DNA of 64,000 bases from UBA7985 sp038141425 (GTDB lineage Bacteria > Pseudomonadota > Alphaproteobacteria > UBA7985), in NCBI GenBank assembly GCA_038141425.1, contig JAYQIC010000007.1, positions 186,001 to 250,000 of the forward strand, read 5' to 3'. Of this stretch, positions 40,567 through 50,988 are shown piece after piece. The translations under genes were made by a program, and so were the position numbers. Every line of letters begins with the position of its first letter. Within the stretch, counting starts at the first letter, position 1. The notes below the pieces were generated by a model that was not told the DNA's origin, did not search any database, and saw only the letters and a list, made by a program, of their open reading frames with translations.

Positions 40567-40603
40567 AAAAAGAAAGGGCGAAGGTGCCTTGGCACCCCGC
40601 CCT
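40567..40603 (-). terminator. Rho-independent terminator after ftsZ
   Basis: On the minus strand, AGGGCG and GGTGCC pair with GGCACC and CGCCCT around an AA loop, followed by TTCTTTTT. It starts 51 bp after the ftsZ stop and marks the end of the division-and-wall cluster transcript. Confidence 0.85.
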
Positions 40604-40653
40604 GAGGGAGAATAGTGGTGGTAAGTCGGTGGTTTTGTGACTTCCTGCGGTAA

Positions 40654-42688
40654 TCAGTTCATCTGACGGCGGAGGAAGGCGGGAATGTTGATCTCAGACT
40701 CATCGACATCCAAGGGGTCGACCCCCGTCGATGTGGTCGAAAGGCTGGTCAGCGCAGGCTGCTGACCCGGGCTGTTCAGGCCACGGGTCGCAACGGGTTC
40801 TGCGGGTCCGTCGGGCTGGAAGGCAGGCCGTGCGAGACGGTCGAAGCCGTTCTCGCGGACCCGGCGCTCGCGCTCTTCGGCTTCGTGCACGTCCCGCGTG
40901 GTTGTGGCCTTGGAAAAGCCGCCACGCGCGAGGCCCTTGAGGAAACCAAGGGCGCCGCCCGGCCGTGCGGTATGGCCGGTCTCAGATGCGGTTTCGGCGC
41001 TGGCTTCGTTGCGGGCTGGTTCTTCCATGCCAGCGAAGGGGTCGTCCCGTCCGCCAAGCGGTTCGAACAGCTGGGGCTCCGCCGCAGAAGCTGCTGGCGC
41101 CGCGGCTGGGTTTGGGGGTGGGGCTGGCGGCGCAGCAACGGGTGCTGCGGGTTCCTGCCGCGCTTGCACCGCGCGGGCCTGCGCGGTCATCAGATTGCTT
41201 GGCTGCGGGACTGGTTCTGCGGCCTGAGCAGCAGTAGCAGCAGGAGCGGGAGCAGGCGCCGGCACTGGTGCCGCTGCCGCCTCTTCGCGGTGCAGGGTCG
41301 CCTGCGCCGCTGACTGGCTGTTGTAAGCTTCCCGCATGTCCATCAGTTCATTCCGCGCCGGCGGGGTCAGCAGGGTTTCGGGCAACGGCGCGATTGGGTT
41401 GCGCGGCTTTTCCATAACCGGTGCTTCCGCTGCTTCAGTGGCCTGCGGGGCCGGGGTGGGATCGGCTACTGGCTTTGGCGGATTGGCGACGGCGCGCGCG
41501 AACTCCATCGAGCCGGGCACACCCTGAATCGTGTGGATTACCCCGCCGGCGTTGCTGCCAATGGTGAAGGCGCCGCCGCGTCCCTTGCTGGTAACGTTGG
41601 TCACGGGCGCAGGGGGTGCAATCGGGGTCGGCTTGACCGGTGCGGCTGCCGAAGGCGCGAGGCCGATTTCTTGCCGGGCAAACGTGGAAGTCGGGGTCGC
41701 CTCCTGCTGCGCCAGTTCCTCGTCGATCCCGGTTGCGACGACAGAGACGCGAACGGTGCCGTCGAGCGACGGGTCAATCGACGTGCCGGTGATGATGTTG
41801 CTCTCCGGCATGACTTCGCGGGTGATGCGCTTGGCGGCTTCATCGACCTCGTACATGGTCAGATCAGGGCCGCCGGAAATGTTCAGCAGAACCCCCTTGG
41901 CCGACTTCAGATTGACGTCGTCCAGCAGCGGGTTCTTGATCGCGCGCTCGGCCGCATCCAACGCCCGGTTCTCGCCATCGGCCTCACCGGTGCCCATCAT
42001 GGATTTGCCCATCACAGTCATCAGTGCCCGCACGTCGGCAAAATCGAGGTTGATGTTGCCCGGGCGGACAATCAGGTCGGAAATCGCCCGAACGCCGTCG
42101 TAGAGCACCTCGTCTGCCATCTTCAGCGCGTCGGCGTAGGACGTGTTTTCGTTGGCGATCCTAAACAGGTTCTCGTTCGGGATCACGATCAGGGTGTCGA
42201 CGGTCGAGGCGAAGAGGTCGATGCCTTCCTCGGCCTGACGCATGCGCACCACGCCCTCGAAGGCAAACGGCTTGGTTGCAACGCCGACCGTCAGAACACC
42301 GCGTTCTTTCAGGGCTTTAGCGATCAGCGGGGCTGCGCCGGTACCGGTGCCGCCGCCCATGCCAGCGGTGATGAAGACCATGTTGACGTCACCGATCTCG
42401 TCGAGCACGTCCTGCAGCGACTCTTCGGCTGCCGCGCGGCCCACCATGGGGATTTGCGCCTGCGCCAAGCCCTTGTGTGGCCATGGTTCCCAGTCGCACG
42501 CGACGGTCGCTGAGCGACATCTCGAGCGCCTGTGCATCGGTGTTGGTCACGGCAAACTCCACGCCTTGGAGGTCTGCCTGAATCATATTGTTAACAGCGT
42601 TTCCACCGGCGCCACCGACGCCGAGGACGAGGATCCGTGGCTTGAAGATCGCCTTCTGATCCGGGACGCCCAAATTAAGAGCACACAT
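40654..42688 (-). CDS. ftsZ: Cell division protein FtsZ
   Basis: Tubulin-like GTPase that forms the Z-ring. The GTP-binding core covers about residues 10-320 (LGVGGAGGNAVNNM; tubulin signature GGGTGTGAAP near 100). A very long Pro/Ala-rich linker of about 340 residues follows, then the conserved C-terminal peptide INIPAFLRRQ, which binds FtsA and other partners. The start is ATG 42688 because GGTGGAG lies 7 bases upstream; ATG 42700 has none. An extra C near 42449 breaks the frame at GAGANP-MVGRAAAEES; restored length is 677 aa, long for FtsZ but within the alphaproteobacterial range. Confidence 0.96.
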
Positions 42689-42765
42689 AAAATTCTCCAC
42701 CAGTATCTCGTGCGACTGAGTCGCTTATATTTTTTATGATCGCTGTATTGATCGGGGCCGTCATT

Positions 42766-44047
42766 TCACGCGGCCCTCTTGTTAAACAGGCCACCCACAA
42801 GCGGGATGGACTGAAAAATGGACTTCCGCTGCAGGTGTGCTGAGCCGACCGAGCCAGTGGCCGCTGTATGACCGGGAGCGGCGGCAAAATGTGCCAGTCC
42901 CAGAGCAGCCGAGAGCTCGAAGCCAACGTGAGGCGGGCAAACCCGCCATCTCCCGTGGCCTTCCAATTCTGATCTGGCGGTCGAGCGCCAGGGTTGCATA
43001 GTCGCGCAGGCCGGTGAGGTTGGCCCCGCCGCCGGTGAAAATCACACGGCGACCGGCGAACTTGCGAAGATTAGGGTGTTCCATGCGCTGCCGGATCAGG
43101 CCGAACATCTCGTCCAGCCGGGGCTGCAGCACGCCAACCACCAGCGAACGGGTGATGCGGTCGCTACCGACCAGCCCGCCGTCCATGGCCTCGCGTGGGA
43201 GCCGGATCTCGCGGTCGCTGTCTGAAGGGTTGCTCAGCGCGGACCCGTAGAGCGTCTTGATGCGTTCGGCTGCTGCGGTATTGCAGTTGAGCGCAGCCGC
43301 CAGGTCACGGGTCAGGTGGTCTGAGCCCACGGGCATGGTTTCAACGTGGACCGGGCCGCCGCCATTAAAGACGACCAGCGTGGAGACCGAGGCGCCGATT
43401 TCAACGAGGCAGGCGCCAAGCTGCATCTCTTCTTCGGTGACAACGGCGTGGTGGCTGGCCAGCCCGCCGATCATCACCCCACGGATGGTGAGGTGACACT
43501 TGTCGACAGCGTCGACGAGGTGGTCGAGGCTGGAGCGCGACAGGGAAACGGCGAGCAGGCGTGAACCGAGGTGGAAGGCGGTCATGCCGCGCGGGTCGCG
43601 GATCCCATGGTTGCGGTCGACCCGATAGTCGACGGGCAGGGTGTGAATACGCTGCATCGGGCGCACGGATTCCTGCTCGAAGGGCAGTTCCTGCGCGGCG
43701 TAGTTAAGCAGGGCGTTGATGTGGGTGTCGATGACCGCCTGTCCGCCGACTTCGATTTCCAAGTCGATCAACTGACTGCGCGGCTTACCGCCGGCGTAGG
43801 TCAGAAAGACGTCTTCGATGGTCAGGCCAGCGGCGTCTTCCGCGTCGGTGATGGCGGCCAGAATGGCGTCCTGCGCTGCGTCCATGTCCACGATTTCACC
43901 CGCGCGCAGTCCCTTGGACGCGCGATGCCCCATGCCGAGGATTTTCGGTGAGCGGGGGTTGGTCGCGTTAACCACGAGACACGTGATTTTCGACGAGCCA
44001 ACGTCAAGAACTCCAAAGAGCCCGCGATGTGAACGTAGCGTTCGCAT
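42766..44047 (-). CDS. ftsA: Cell division protein FtsA
   Basis: Actin-like protein that anchors FtsZ to the membrane. The phosphate-1 motif is GVLDVGSSKITCLV near residue 12, and a later ATPase segment is RRVIFTGGGANLTGL. The C-terminal amphipathic membrane-targeting helix (KSIFQSIPLVGGLF) is present but only in the shifted frame, after an extra C near 42933 (AGLP-PHVGFELSAALG). Restored length is 426 aa. The ATG at 44047 matches the family N-terminus; a TTG at 44068 would add seven residues. It lies 77 bp upstream of ftsZ. Confidence 0.94.
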
Positions 44048-44172
44048 GCTCAAAAATAATTCCGTCAAATCATAGCGCCGAAACAGCGCCTTTTGCCTTT
44101 AAAATCCCGGATCCACACCCTGACCCGAGCTTGCGGCCGACGCGTAAAATGAGCGCATCGTACCCCTTCAGC

Positions 44173-45401
44173 TCATAATGTAATCGAATCTGACACAGGA
44201 GTTAAGCTATTTTCTGTATTATCCTGAAAATAAGTGGAAACATTCTCATCATCTGAGAACAAATCAAGATCAAAATCCTCAGAGTCACTTCGTTTTCGAA
44301 CGATCATCCGATTAGGGATTCGCAGGTCGATATTGACGATATCGCGGTCGAACAGCCCGTATTTCAGGTCCGCTTCGCTCAGCTGCCGGAGCGCCAGTTC
44401 GGTGTCCTGTGCCGGCAGCTGTACCTTGATCCCCAGCGTGAGGAACAGGTCCCATCGACGGGTACCACGCCGATGGGCGGCGACCACGTACTGCTGCACG
44501 TTGGGCACTTCGGTCAGGGCGTCAATGAGGGTCGATGCAGCCTCCGGTGCGCCAAGGCCTGAAACCACGGGCAATTCTTCGAGGAACAGCGACGCTTGCT
44601 GGTCCGGGATTACCGCGCCCTCGGTATCGATGATCTGGTGCTGGGCGTCGTTCTGCCAGATGGCCAGCGGCACGCGCTCGACAACGGTAACCGAGATGGT
44701 CTTGGGCAGGATGCGTTCGACCTCGGCACTCTGCACCCAGGGCAGGCCCTCGATCCGCAGTTTGGCGTCACCCGGGCTCGATGCCGAGAATAGGGTCGCC
44801 GTAGTAGGCGCCAACGGCGGCGACAATGTCAGATTCCCGGGTATAGCGGCGCCCCGAGATCGAAAACTCTTCAATCCGAAGGCCAAGGGTGGCCCCAGCC
44901 ACCTGCGCCGCCTCGGTGCCCCGGATGCCGGCGATATCCAGCCGGCCCGCTGTACCAGGCCCAGCCACCACCCACCGACGAACAGGGTCAGCAGGGTCAG
45001 GGGAACAGCGACGCTGAGTACGGTACCGATCTGGCGGGCGCGGGAAACGCGGGAGAGCCGTTGGCGGCGTTGCTCCAGTGCAGACCGGGTTGAGCGCTCG
45101 GGCGCGGGAGCAGGGGGCGGCATGGTCGATGCGGACTGCTCGGCCATGGAGCCTGCGAAGTCAGCATCGGCCCGTTCAGCCTCGCGGGCGCGGGCATCGG
45201 TCAGTTCATGCTCGGCTGCCGGATCATCAGTCGCCTCCAGTCTGCCTCTGAGGCCCAGTCGGCGTTTGGTTGGTCAGCAGCCTGCATTGCCTCAGCGCCG
45301 GTGCCGAAACCCGGTTCTAAGTCGTGATAATCAACGTTATGCGCCGAATCCCGGGAGGACTGATCCCCGTTTTTCCGCCAAAAGCGCATCAGGCGTCGCA
45401 T
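44173..45401 (-). CDS. ftsQ: Cell division protein FtsQ
   Basis: Bitopic division protein linking FtsB/L to the divisome. A long cytoplasmic N-terminus of about 120 residues precedes one TM segment (TVLSVAVPLTLLTLFVGGWW). The periplasmic POTRA domain (RIEEFSISGRRYTRESDIVA) and FtsQ domain (PKTISVTVVERVPLAIWQ) follow. Three errors (near 45228, 44945 and 44785) break it; restored length is 409 aa. The start ATG 45401 has GGTGGA upstream and overlaps the ddl 3' end by 13 bp, which favours this long form over a shorter start at ATG 45147. Confidence 0.88.
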
Positions 45402-46320
45402 GCTGCGTTTTCCACCATCCAAGTGACGAGCGTGGTAAAATCCATACCGGTGGCCAGAGCCTGTTCCGGTAGCAGGCTGAGCAGGGTCAGCCCGGGTTGA
45501 GTATTTACCTCAGAATCGCGATTCGGCCAGAGTCGGGATCGTAGCGGAAGTCGGCCCGCGTTGCGCCGCGACAGCCAAGGGTCTCGTGCGCCGCCTCCGA
45601 CCAGCGCAGCAGCGCCTCGTGCACATCCCCGGGCAGGTTGTCCGGATTGACGATGTGCCGGGTCTGCGCCTCGGCGCTGTATTTGGCTTCGTAGTCATAG
45701 AAGGCGGCGTCGGTCTCCAGCTCCGTCACCGCCAGCGCGCGCGGCGCTTGGCCCCGGGTCTGCAGCACCGATACGGTCAGCTCGCGGCCCGGTACGTAGT
45801 CCTCAACCATCAGGCTGTCGTAGGTTTCCAGACCGGAGAGGTCGGCGGGACCGCTATCGGGCATGACGATTTTAACACCGACGGAAGAGCCTTCGTGGCT
45901 GGGCTTGATCACGTAGGGGCGGGGCAGAGGGTCGCCGCCCTTGCGCAGTTCGGCCAGTGTCACCGGGCGGTCGTGGACAATGGGGATGCCAGCAGCGGCG
46001 AACAGCAGCTTTGAGCGCGGCTTGTCCATGGCCAGAGAGGACGCCATCACGCCTGAATGGGTATAGGGCGCGCGCGCAAAGTTCAGCAGCGCCTGAATAT
46101 TGCCGTCCTCACCCCATTTGCCGTGCAGGGCGTTGAAGACCACGTCGACGCCCTCAAGCGCCCGGGGCAGGGTCTCGGCCACATCCCAGCCCGGGTCGAG
46201 GCTGCTGATCTCGTAGCCTGCGCCGAGCAGCGCGCGTTCGACCTCTGCTGCGCTGGTCAGTGAGACCTCACGCTCGGCAGAAAGCCCACCCCGGAGCAGG
46301 AGGATACGCCGGGCACTCAT
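45389..46320 (-). CDS. ddl: D-alanine-D-alanine ligase
   Basis: ATP-grasp enzyme making the D-Ala-D-Ala dipeptide for peptidoglycan. Signatures: LRGGLSAEREVSL near residue 9, HGKWGEDGNIQALL near 65 and KPSHEGSSVGVK near 139. The C-terminal EVNTQPGLTLLSLLP substrate loop is readable only after restoring a missing G near 45508. Restored length is 310 aa with the stop at 45389. It overlaps murB at the start (ATGA) and ftsQ at the end, so translation is coupled. Confidence 0.95.
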
Positions 46321-47317
46321 AGTCCCAGCACCTCTTCGGCCGGGGTGACAACCGCGCCGGGTGCGAAGGCGCCCACGCGCCGGATTTCCCAGTGCAGCAA
46401 CAGGCCGCAGTCGCGGTAGACCCGCTCCCGGACCGTCTCGCCCAGTTGCTCGATATCGAAGGCCGTGGCCTCACCGGTGTTGATCAGGAAGTTGCAGTGC
46501 TTCTCGGATACCTGTGCTCCGCCCACGCGCAGGCCGCGGCACCCGGCGGCGTCGACGTGCTTCCACGCGCTGGGGCCGTGGGGAGCGTTTTCAGGTGGGT
46601 TTTAAAGGTGGATCCGCCGGTCTTCTCCCGGATTGGCTGGGTGTCCTCGCGCTGGTTCTGGATCGCGGCGAGTTCGTCCTGTAGCGCCTCTGGGTCGCCG
46701 TCGTCGGTCTCGAAGGTTGCGGAAACGAACAGCCAGTCCGGCGGTAGGGAACAGTGCCGGTATGACAGGCCCAGGTCGTCGGCGGGCAGGTCCTGCAGCG
46801 CGCCATCGGGTGAAATCACCCGCGCGGAGACCAGCCGCTGACGGGTATCGCCACCATGGGCGCCGGCGTTCATGCGCAGGGCACCGCCAATGGTCCCGGG
46901 AACACCAACGTAGAAGCCCAACCCGGACCGACCGGCCTTGGCGGCGGTTTTGGCGACGGTGGCATCCAGTGCAGCCGCGCCTGCGGTCAGCCGGCTGCCA
47001 TCGATGCTGATGTTGCCAAAGGCCTTGCCGCTCAGCCGGATTACCACACCGGGCACGCCGCCGTCGCGGATCAGGCTGTTCGAACCGACCCCGAGGATGG
47101 AAACCGGCACGTCTTTGGGGCGGTGGCGGAGGAAGTGGGCGAGGTCGTCGGGGTCTTCGGGTCGGAAGAACACCTGCGCTGCGCCGCCCACACGGAACCA
47201 CGTCAGCGGACCGACCGGGTGATGCGGCCTGTAGCTGCCCCGGACCACGGGCAGGGCGTCGATCAGCGCCTGTGGATCATCACCCTGCCGGGTCCCGATG
47301 GCGGCAGCGGCGTTCAA
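46317..47317 (-). CDS. murB: UDP-N-acetylenolpyruvoylglucosamine reductase
   Basis: Flavoenzyme that reduces the enolpyruvyl group to make UDP-MurNAc. FAD-binding segments LGVGSNSLIRDGG near residue 76 and RMNAGAHGGD near 148 are present. The catalytic Ser lies in GGSTFKNPP near 238, and the C-terminal segment QVSEKHCNFLINTG is typical of the family. A missing A near 46598, right inside STFKNP, breaks the frame; restored length is 333 aa. It overlaps murC (4 bp) and ddl (4 bp). Confidence 0.95.
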
Positions 47318-48765
47318 GGGGCCTTGTCTCCGGCAGCCAGCTGGTCGGGCAGGGCATTGGCCCAGGCCGTGATGCTGCCTGCGCCCAGACAGACGACCAG
47401 ATCGCCCGGCTCCGCGCGTTCCCGGACCCGGGCTGCCAGATCACCGGCGTCGGCAAGGTATCCGGCGCTGCGATGGCCTCGTGCCTGAATCCCTGCGACC
47501 AGCGCAGGGGCATCCGCGCCGTCAATCGGGGCTTCCCCGGCGGCAAAGACGTCGGCGATCAGCACGCTGTCGGCCTCGTTGAAGCAGGTGCAGAAGTCCT
47601 CGAACAGCGAACTGAGGCGGGAAAAGCGGTGGGGCTGGTGGATGGCGTGAACCTTGCCGCCCGTGCTCTCGACCCGCTGCCGGGCCGCGCGCAGGACGGC
47701 GGTGATTTCCACCGGATGGTGGCCGTAGTCATCGATGACGCTGACCCCCTGCCACTCGCCGGTCAGTGTGAAGCGACGCCGGACCCCGCCGAAGGCCTCA
47801 AAGCCGCTCTGGATGGTCTCCGGCGCGACCCCGAGCTCGAGGGCGACGGCAATGGCTGCAACCGCGTTGGAGACGTTATGGTCGCCGAACATGGGCAGCT
47901 GGATATCCGGGATCACCTGACTGGCGCCGGTCGGGCTGACCCGCTCGGTGACATGGACGTCGAAGGTCATGCCAAGCCCGTTGGAGGCGACGTTGACTGC
48001 GCGCAGGTCGGCCTGTGGGTTGAAGCCATAGGTGAGCACGCGTCGGTCTTCGACCGCCGGCAGCAACCCCTGCACGGTCTCGTTGTCGATGCAGGCCACC
48101 GCGAAGCCGTAGAACGGGATGTTGCCCATGAAGGCGCGGAAGGCGTCGTGCAGCGCGTCTTCGCCACCGTAGTGGTCGAGGTGTTCGGGGTCGATATTGG
48201 TCACCACCGACACGGTGGCGGGCAGGCGGGTGAAGGTGCCGTCGCTCTCGTCAGCTTCGGCAACCAGCCAGTCGCCTTCACCCAGCCGGGCGTTGGTGCC
48301 GTAGGCGTTGATGATGCCGCCGTTGATCACCGTCGGGTCCTTGCCCCCGGCGTCGAGCAGGCAGGCAATCAGCGAGGTCGTGGTGGTTTTGCCGTGGGTG
48401 CCGCCAACGGCCACCGCCCACTTCAGGCGCATGAGCTCACCCAGCATATCCGCGCGCCGGACCACGGGCAGGGACAGCGCGCGGGCTTCCAGCAGTTCCG
48501 GGTTGTCGTCACGGATCGCGGACGAGACCACGAGCACGGCGGCGTTCTGGACGTTTTCGGCGCTGTGACCGACCTGCACGGTGATCCCCTGCTCGCGCAG
48601 TCGCTTGACGTTGGCGTTCTCACCGATGTCGGAGCCCTGTACCTCGTAACCGAGGTTATTCAGGACCTCTGCGATGCCGGACATGCCGATACCGCCGATG
48701 CCCACAAAGTGAAAGATACCGGTATCCAGCGGCATGTGCCGCATCGAGGAAAGGACGTTGTTCAT
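47314..48765 (-). CDS. murC: UDP-N-acetylmuramate-L-alanine ligase
   Basis: Adds the first amino acid (L-Ala) to UDP-MurNAc. The N-terminal Rossmann motif FVGIGGIGMSGIAEVL lies near residue 20, the ATP-binding VGGTHGKTTTT near 119, and IDDYGHHPVEI, typical of MurC, near 348. Length is 483 aa with no frame error. It overlaps murG upstream and murB downstream by 4 bp each, giving tight translational coupling in the wall operon. Confidence 0.97.
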   Translation of the reverse strand: MNNVLSSMRHMPLDTGIFHFVGIGGIGMSGIAEVLNNLGYEVQGSDIGENANVKRLREQGITVQVGHSAENVQNAAVLVVSSAIRDDNPELLEARALSLPVVRRADMLGELMRLKWAVAVGGTHGKTTTTSLIACLLDAGGKDPTVINGGIINAYGTNARLGEGDWLVAEADESDGTFTRLPATVSVVTNIDPEHLDHYGGEDALHDAFRAFMGNIPFYGFAVACIDNETVQGLLPAVEDRRVLTYGFNPQADLRAVNVASNGLGMTFDVHVTERVSPTGASQVIPDIQLPMFGDHNVSNAVAAIAVALELGVAPETIQSGFEAFGGVRRRFTLTGEWQGVSVIDDYGHHPVEITAVLRAARQRVESTGGKVHAIHQPHRFSRLSSLFEDFCTCFNEADSVLIADVFAAGEAPIDGADAPALVAGIQARGHRSAGYLADAGDLAARVRERAEPGDLVVCLGAGSITAWANALPDQLAAGDKAP

Positions 48766-49859
48766 GGCGTGGCGATCTCCTGCTCGACCATGTCGGCGAG
48801 CTTATCGGCGGCCCCGAGCAGGGCGCTGGCGCGGGCTTTGGCGGCCATATCGACGAGGGCGTCGGGGGCGGCCAGCAGGGCTGAGATGTGGTCTGCAACC
48901 TGCTGCGGAGCATTGGCGCCTTCGCGGACCAGCAGGGCCGCACCGGGGTCGGTCAGCAGGCGGGCATTGCGGGCTTGCTGGTCATCCCGGTGGACCGACA
49001 GCGGCACAAAGATCGCCGGGCGCCCGGCGGCGGCCAGCTCGTGCACGGTGGTGGCGCCGGATCGGCTGAGCACCAGATGGGCTGCGGCCAGACGATCGGG
49101 CATGTCTGCGAAGAAAGGCGCGATTTCGAGGCTTCCCAGCCCGAGGGTCGCGAGGCGGGCTTCGGTTTCGGCGCGGCTTTCATCGCGGATCTGGGCGACC
49201 AGATGCAGGCGCGCGCGCTCAGCCGGGCTGAGCCGGTTCAGCGCAGCAGGCAGCAGGCTGGCAAACACGGCCGCGCCCTGTGACCCGCCAAAGACCAGCA
49301 GATGCAGCGCGCCATCGGGCTCGGGCGCTGAAAACGCGGTCTCACCCACGGCCGCGATATCGGCCCGGATCGGGTTGCCGACGGCGCTGACCCGGTCTTG
49401 CGCCGGGGTGGGAACGCCTTCGACCTGCGGGAAGGCGGCGGAAATCTGCCGGACCTGCCGGCTGACGAAAGCATTGGCGCGGCCCATGACGCCGTTTTGC
49501 TCGTGCAGCAGGGTGGGCACGCCCAGATGCTGGGCGGCGAGCATGGGTGGGGCGGAGGGAAAGCCGCCGAAGCCGACCACGGCGGCGGGCTTGTGGCGAC
49601 GGAGCAGACCACGGGCCTGAAGATAACCCCGGGCCAACCGGAGCAGCCCGGCGGCACGGCGGTGCGGGGCGCCGGAGACCAGCCCGCCCGCAGAAATTAC
49701 ATCGATACCCGCCGGGTCGAAGTCACCGGCGAAGGCCAGACCACGCTGATCCGTCACCAGCCGCAGGCTATGGCCGCGCGCACTCAGGCTGCGGGCCAGC
49801 GCCAGCGCTGGAAAGACGTGACCACCGGTGCCACCGGCGGCCAGGGTGATCAGGCTCAT
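48762..49859 (-). CDS. murG: Lipid II synthase (GlcNAc transferase)
   Basis: Peripheral glycosyltransferase on the inner face of the membrane that adds GlcNAc to lipid I. The N-terminal G-loop LAAGGTGGHVFPALALA is near residue 7, VVGFGGFPSAPP near 95, HEQNGVMGRAN near 120 and the second G-loop FGGSQGA near 190. Length is 365 aa and the gene is intact. The stop overlaps the murC start and the start overlaps the ftsW stop (4 bp each). Confidence 0.97.
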   Translation of the reverse strand: MSLITLAAGGTGGHVFPALALARSLSARGHSLRLVTDQRGLAFAGDFDPAGIDVISAGGLVSGAPHRRAAGLLRLARGYLQARGLLRRHKPAAVVGFGGFPSAPPMLAAQHLGVPTLLHEQNGVMGRANAFVSRQVRQISAAFPQVEGVPTPAQDRVSAVGNPIRADIAAVGETAFSAPEPDGALHLLVFGGSQGAAVFASLLPAALNRLSPAERARLHLVAQIRDESRAETEARLATLGLGSLEIAPFFADMPDRLAAAHLVLSRSGATTVHELAAAGRPAIFVPLSVHRDDQQARNARLLTDPGAALLVREGANAPQQVADHISALLAAPDALVDMAAKARASALLGAADKLADMVEQEIATP

Positions 49860-50977
49860 AGAACGCTCTCTTGCCGGGGTCGCCGCCGGGTCAGGGCCAG
49901 AAAGATACCCATGGAGATGGCGAGCGACAGCAGGGACGAGCCCCCGTAACTCAGGAACGGCAGGGTCATGCCCTTGGTCGGGATAAGCGCCAAAGTTGAC
50001 GCCATGTTTATCAGAGCTTGCAAACCCAGCTGCGAAACCAGACCGGCAGCGGCCAGCGCGGTGAACAGGCTGTCGTGGCGCGCGGTCAGCGCGACCCCGC
50101 GCAGCACCAGCACCGTGTAGATCAGCAGCACGCCGATGCAGGCCATCAGCCCGAATTCCTCACCGAGCACAGAGAAGATAAAGTCGTTGTGCACGTCCGG
50201 AATCGCGTCCTTGACCAGGCCTTCGCCCGGCCCGACGCCGAGCCAGCCACCGTCGTTAAAGGCGTCTGAAGCACGCTTGAGCTGGTATTGCTCGCCCCCG
50301 GCCGCGATGAAGCCGTCGATGCGGCTCCTGACGTGCGGCATGAAGGTATAGGCGGCAAAGCCAGCGGCCCCGCTCAGCCCGCCCAGACCGACGATCCAGA
50401 TCATGCGATAGCCGCCGAGGAAGAGTTGAAAGCCCCAGATTGCGGCGAACAGCACCGACTGGCCGAAGTCTTTCTGTAGCGTCAGCAGGGCAAGGATGAG
50501 CACCAGCAACACGAAATTGACCGGCAGCGCCCAGCGGGTCTGCATCCGCCGGTCGAGCGCGAACAGCCACGCGCTGACCACGAAAAACGCTGGTTTCATG
50601 AACTCTGAGGGCTGCAGCTTGATCAGGCCGAGGTCGATCCAGCGCTCAGCGCCTTTGACGGTCGAGCCGAAGTGCAGCGTCGTTGCCATGCCCACCAGGC
50701 CAAGGATCACACCAAGCACGCTCAGCCGCCAGATCCACACCGGCGAAAACAGGCTGAGCACGAAGAAGACCAGCGCAGCCGGTACCAGAAAGATCAGGTG
50801 CCGGTTGACGAAGTAGTACGCGCCCAGTTGCAGGTCTTCGGCCATGGCAGGTGAAGCAGAAAAGGACAGTAAGGCCCCGATGGCCATCAAGATCAGCACG
50901 ATCCCAATCGTCGTGCGGTCCACGGTCCACCACCAACGCCCGAAAACAGACGTATCGGCGCGGGAGACATGGCTCAT
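49856..50977 (-). CDS. ftsW: Peptidoglycan glycosyltransferase FtsW
   Basis: SEDS-family polymerase of septal peptidoglycan, working with the FtsI encoded nearby. About ten TM segments are present. Conserved segments include LQPSEFMKPAFFV near residue 135, QKDFGQSVLF near 180 and TKGMTLPFLSYGGSSL near 335. Length is 373 aa and the frame is intact. It overlaps murG by 4 bp and lies 11 bp after murD. The proximity of ftsI and ftsL in the same cluster fits the FtsWI-QLB septal complex. Confidence 0.96.
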   Translation of the reverse strand: MSHVSRADTSVFGRWWWTVDRTTIGIVLILMAIGALLSFSASPAMAEDLQLGAYYFVNRHLIFLVPAALVFFVLSLFSPVWIWRLSVLGVILGLVGMATTLHFGSTVKGAERWIDLGLIKLQPSEFMKPAFFVVSAWLFALDRRMQTRWALPVNFVLLVLILALLTLQKDFGQSVLFAAIWGFQLFLGGYRMIWIVGLGGLSGAAGFAAYTFMPHVRSRIDGFIAAGGEQYQLKRASDAFNDGGWLGVGPGEGLVKDAIPDVHNDFIFSVLGEEFGLMACIGVLLIYTVLVLRGVALTARHDSLFTALAAAGLVSQLGLQALINMASTLALIPTKGMTLPFLSYGGSSLLSLAISMGIFLALTRRRPRQESVL

Positions 50978-50988
50978 GTCAAAATCCC

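Noticed and set aside
47272..49620. Very long plus-strand open frame (782 codons) opposite murC and murG
   Set aside because: Antisense shadow of two intact mur genes; composition is that of a complement frame and no family motif is visible.
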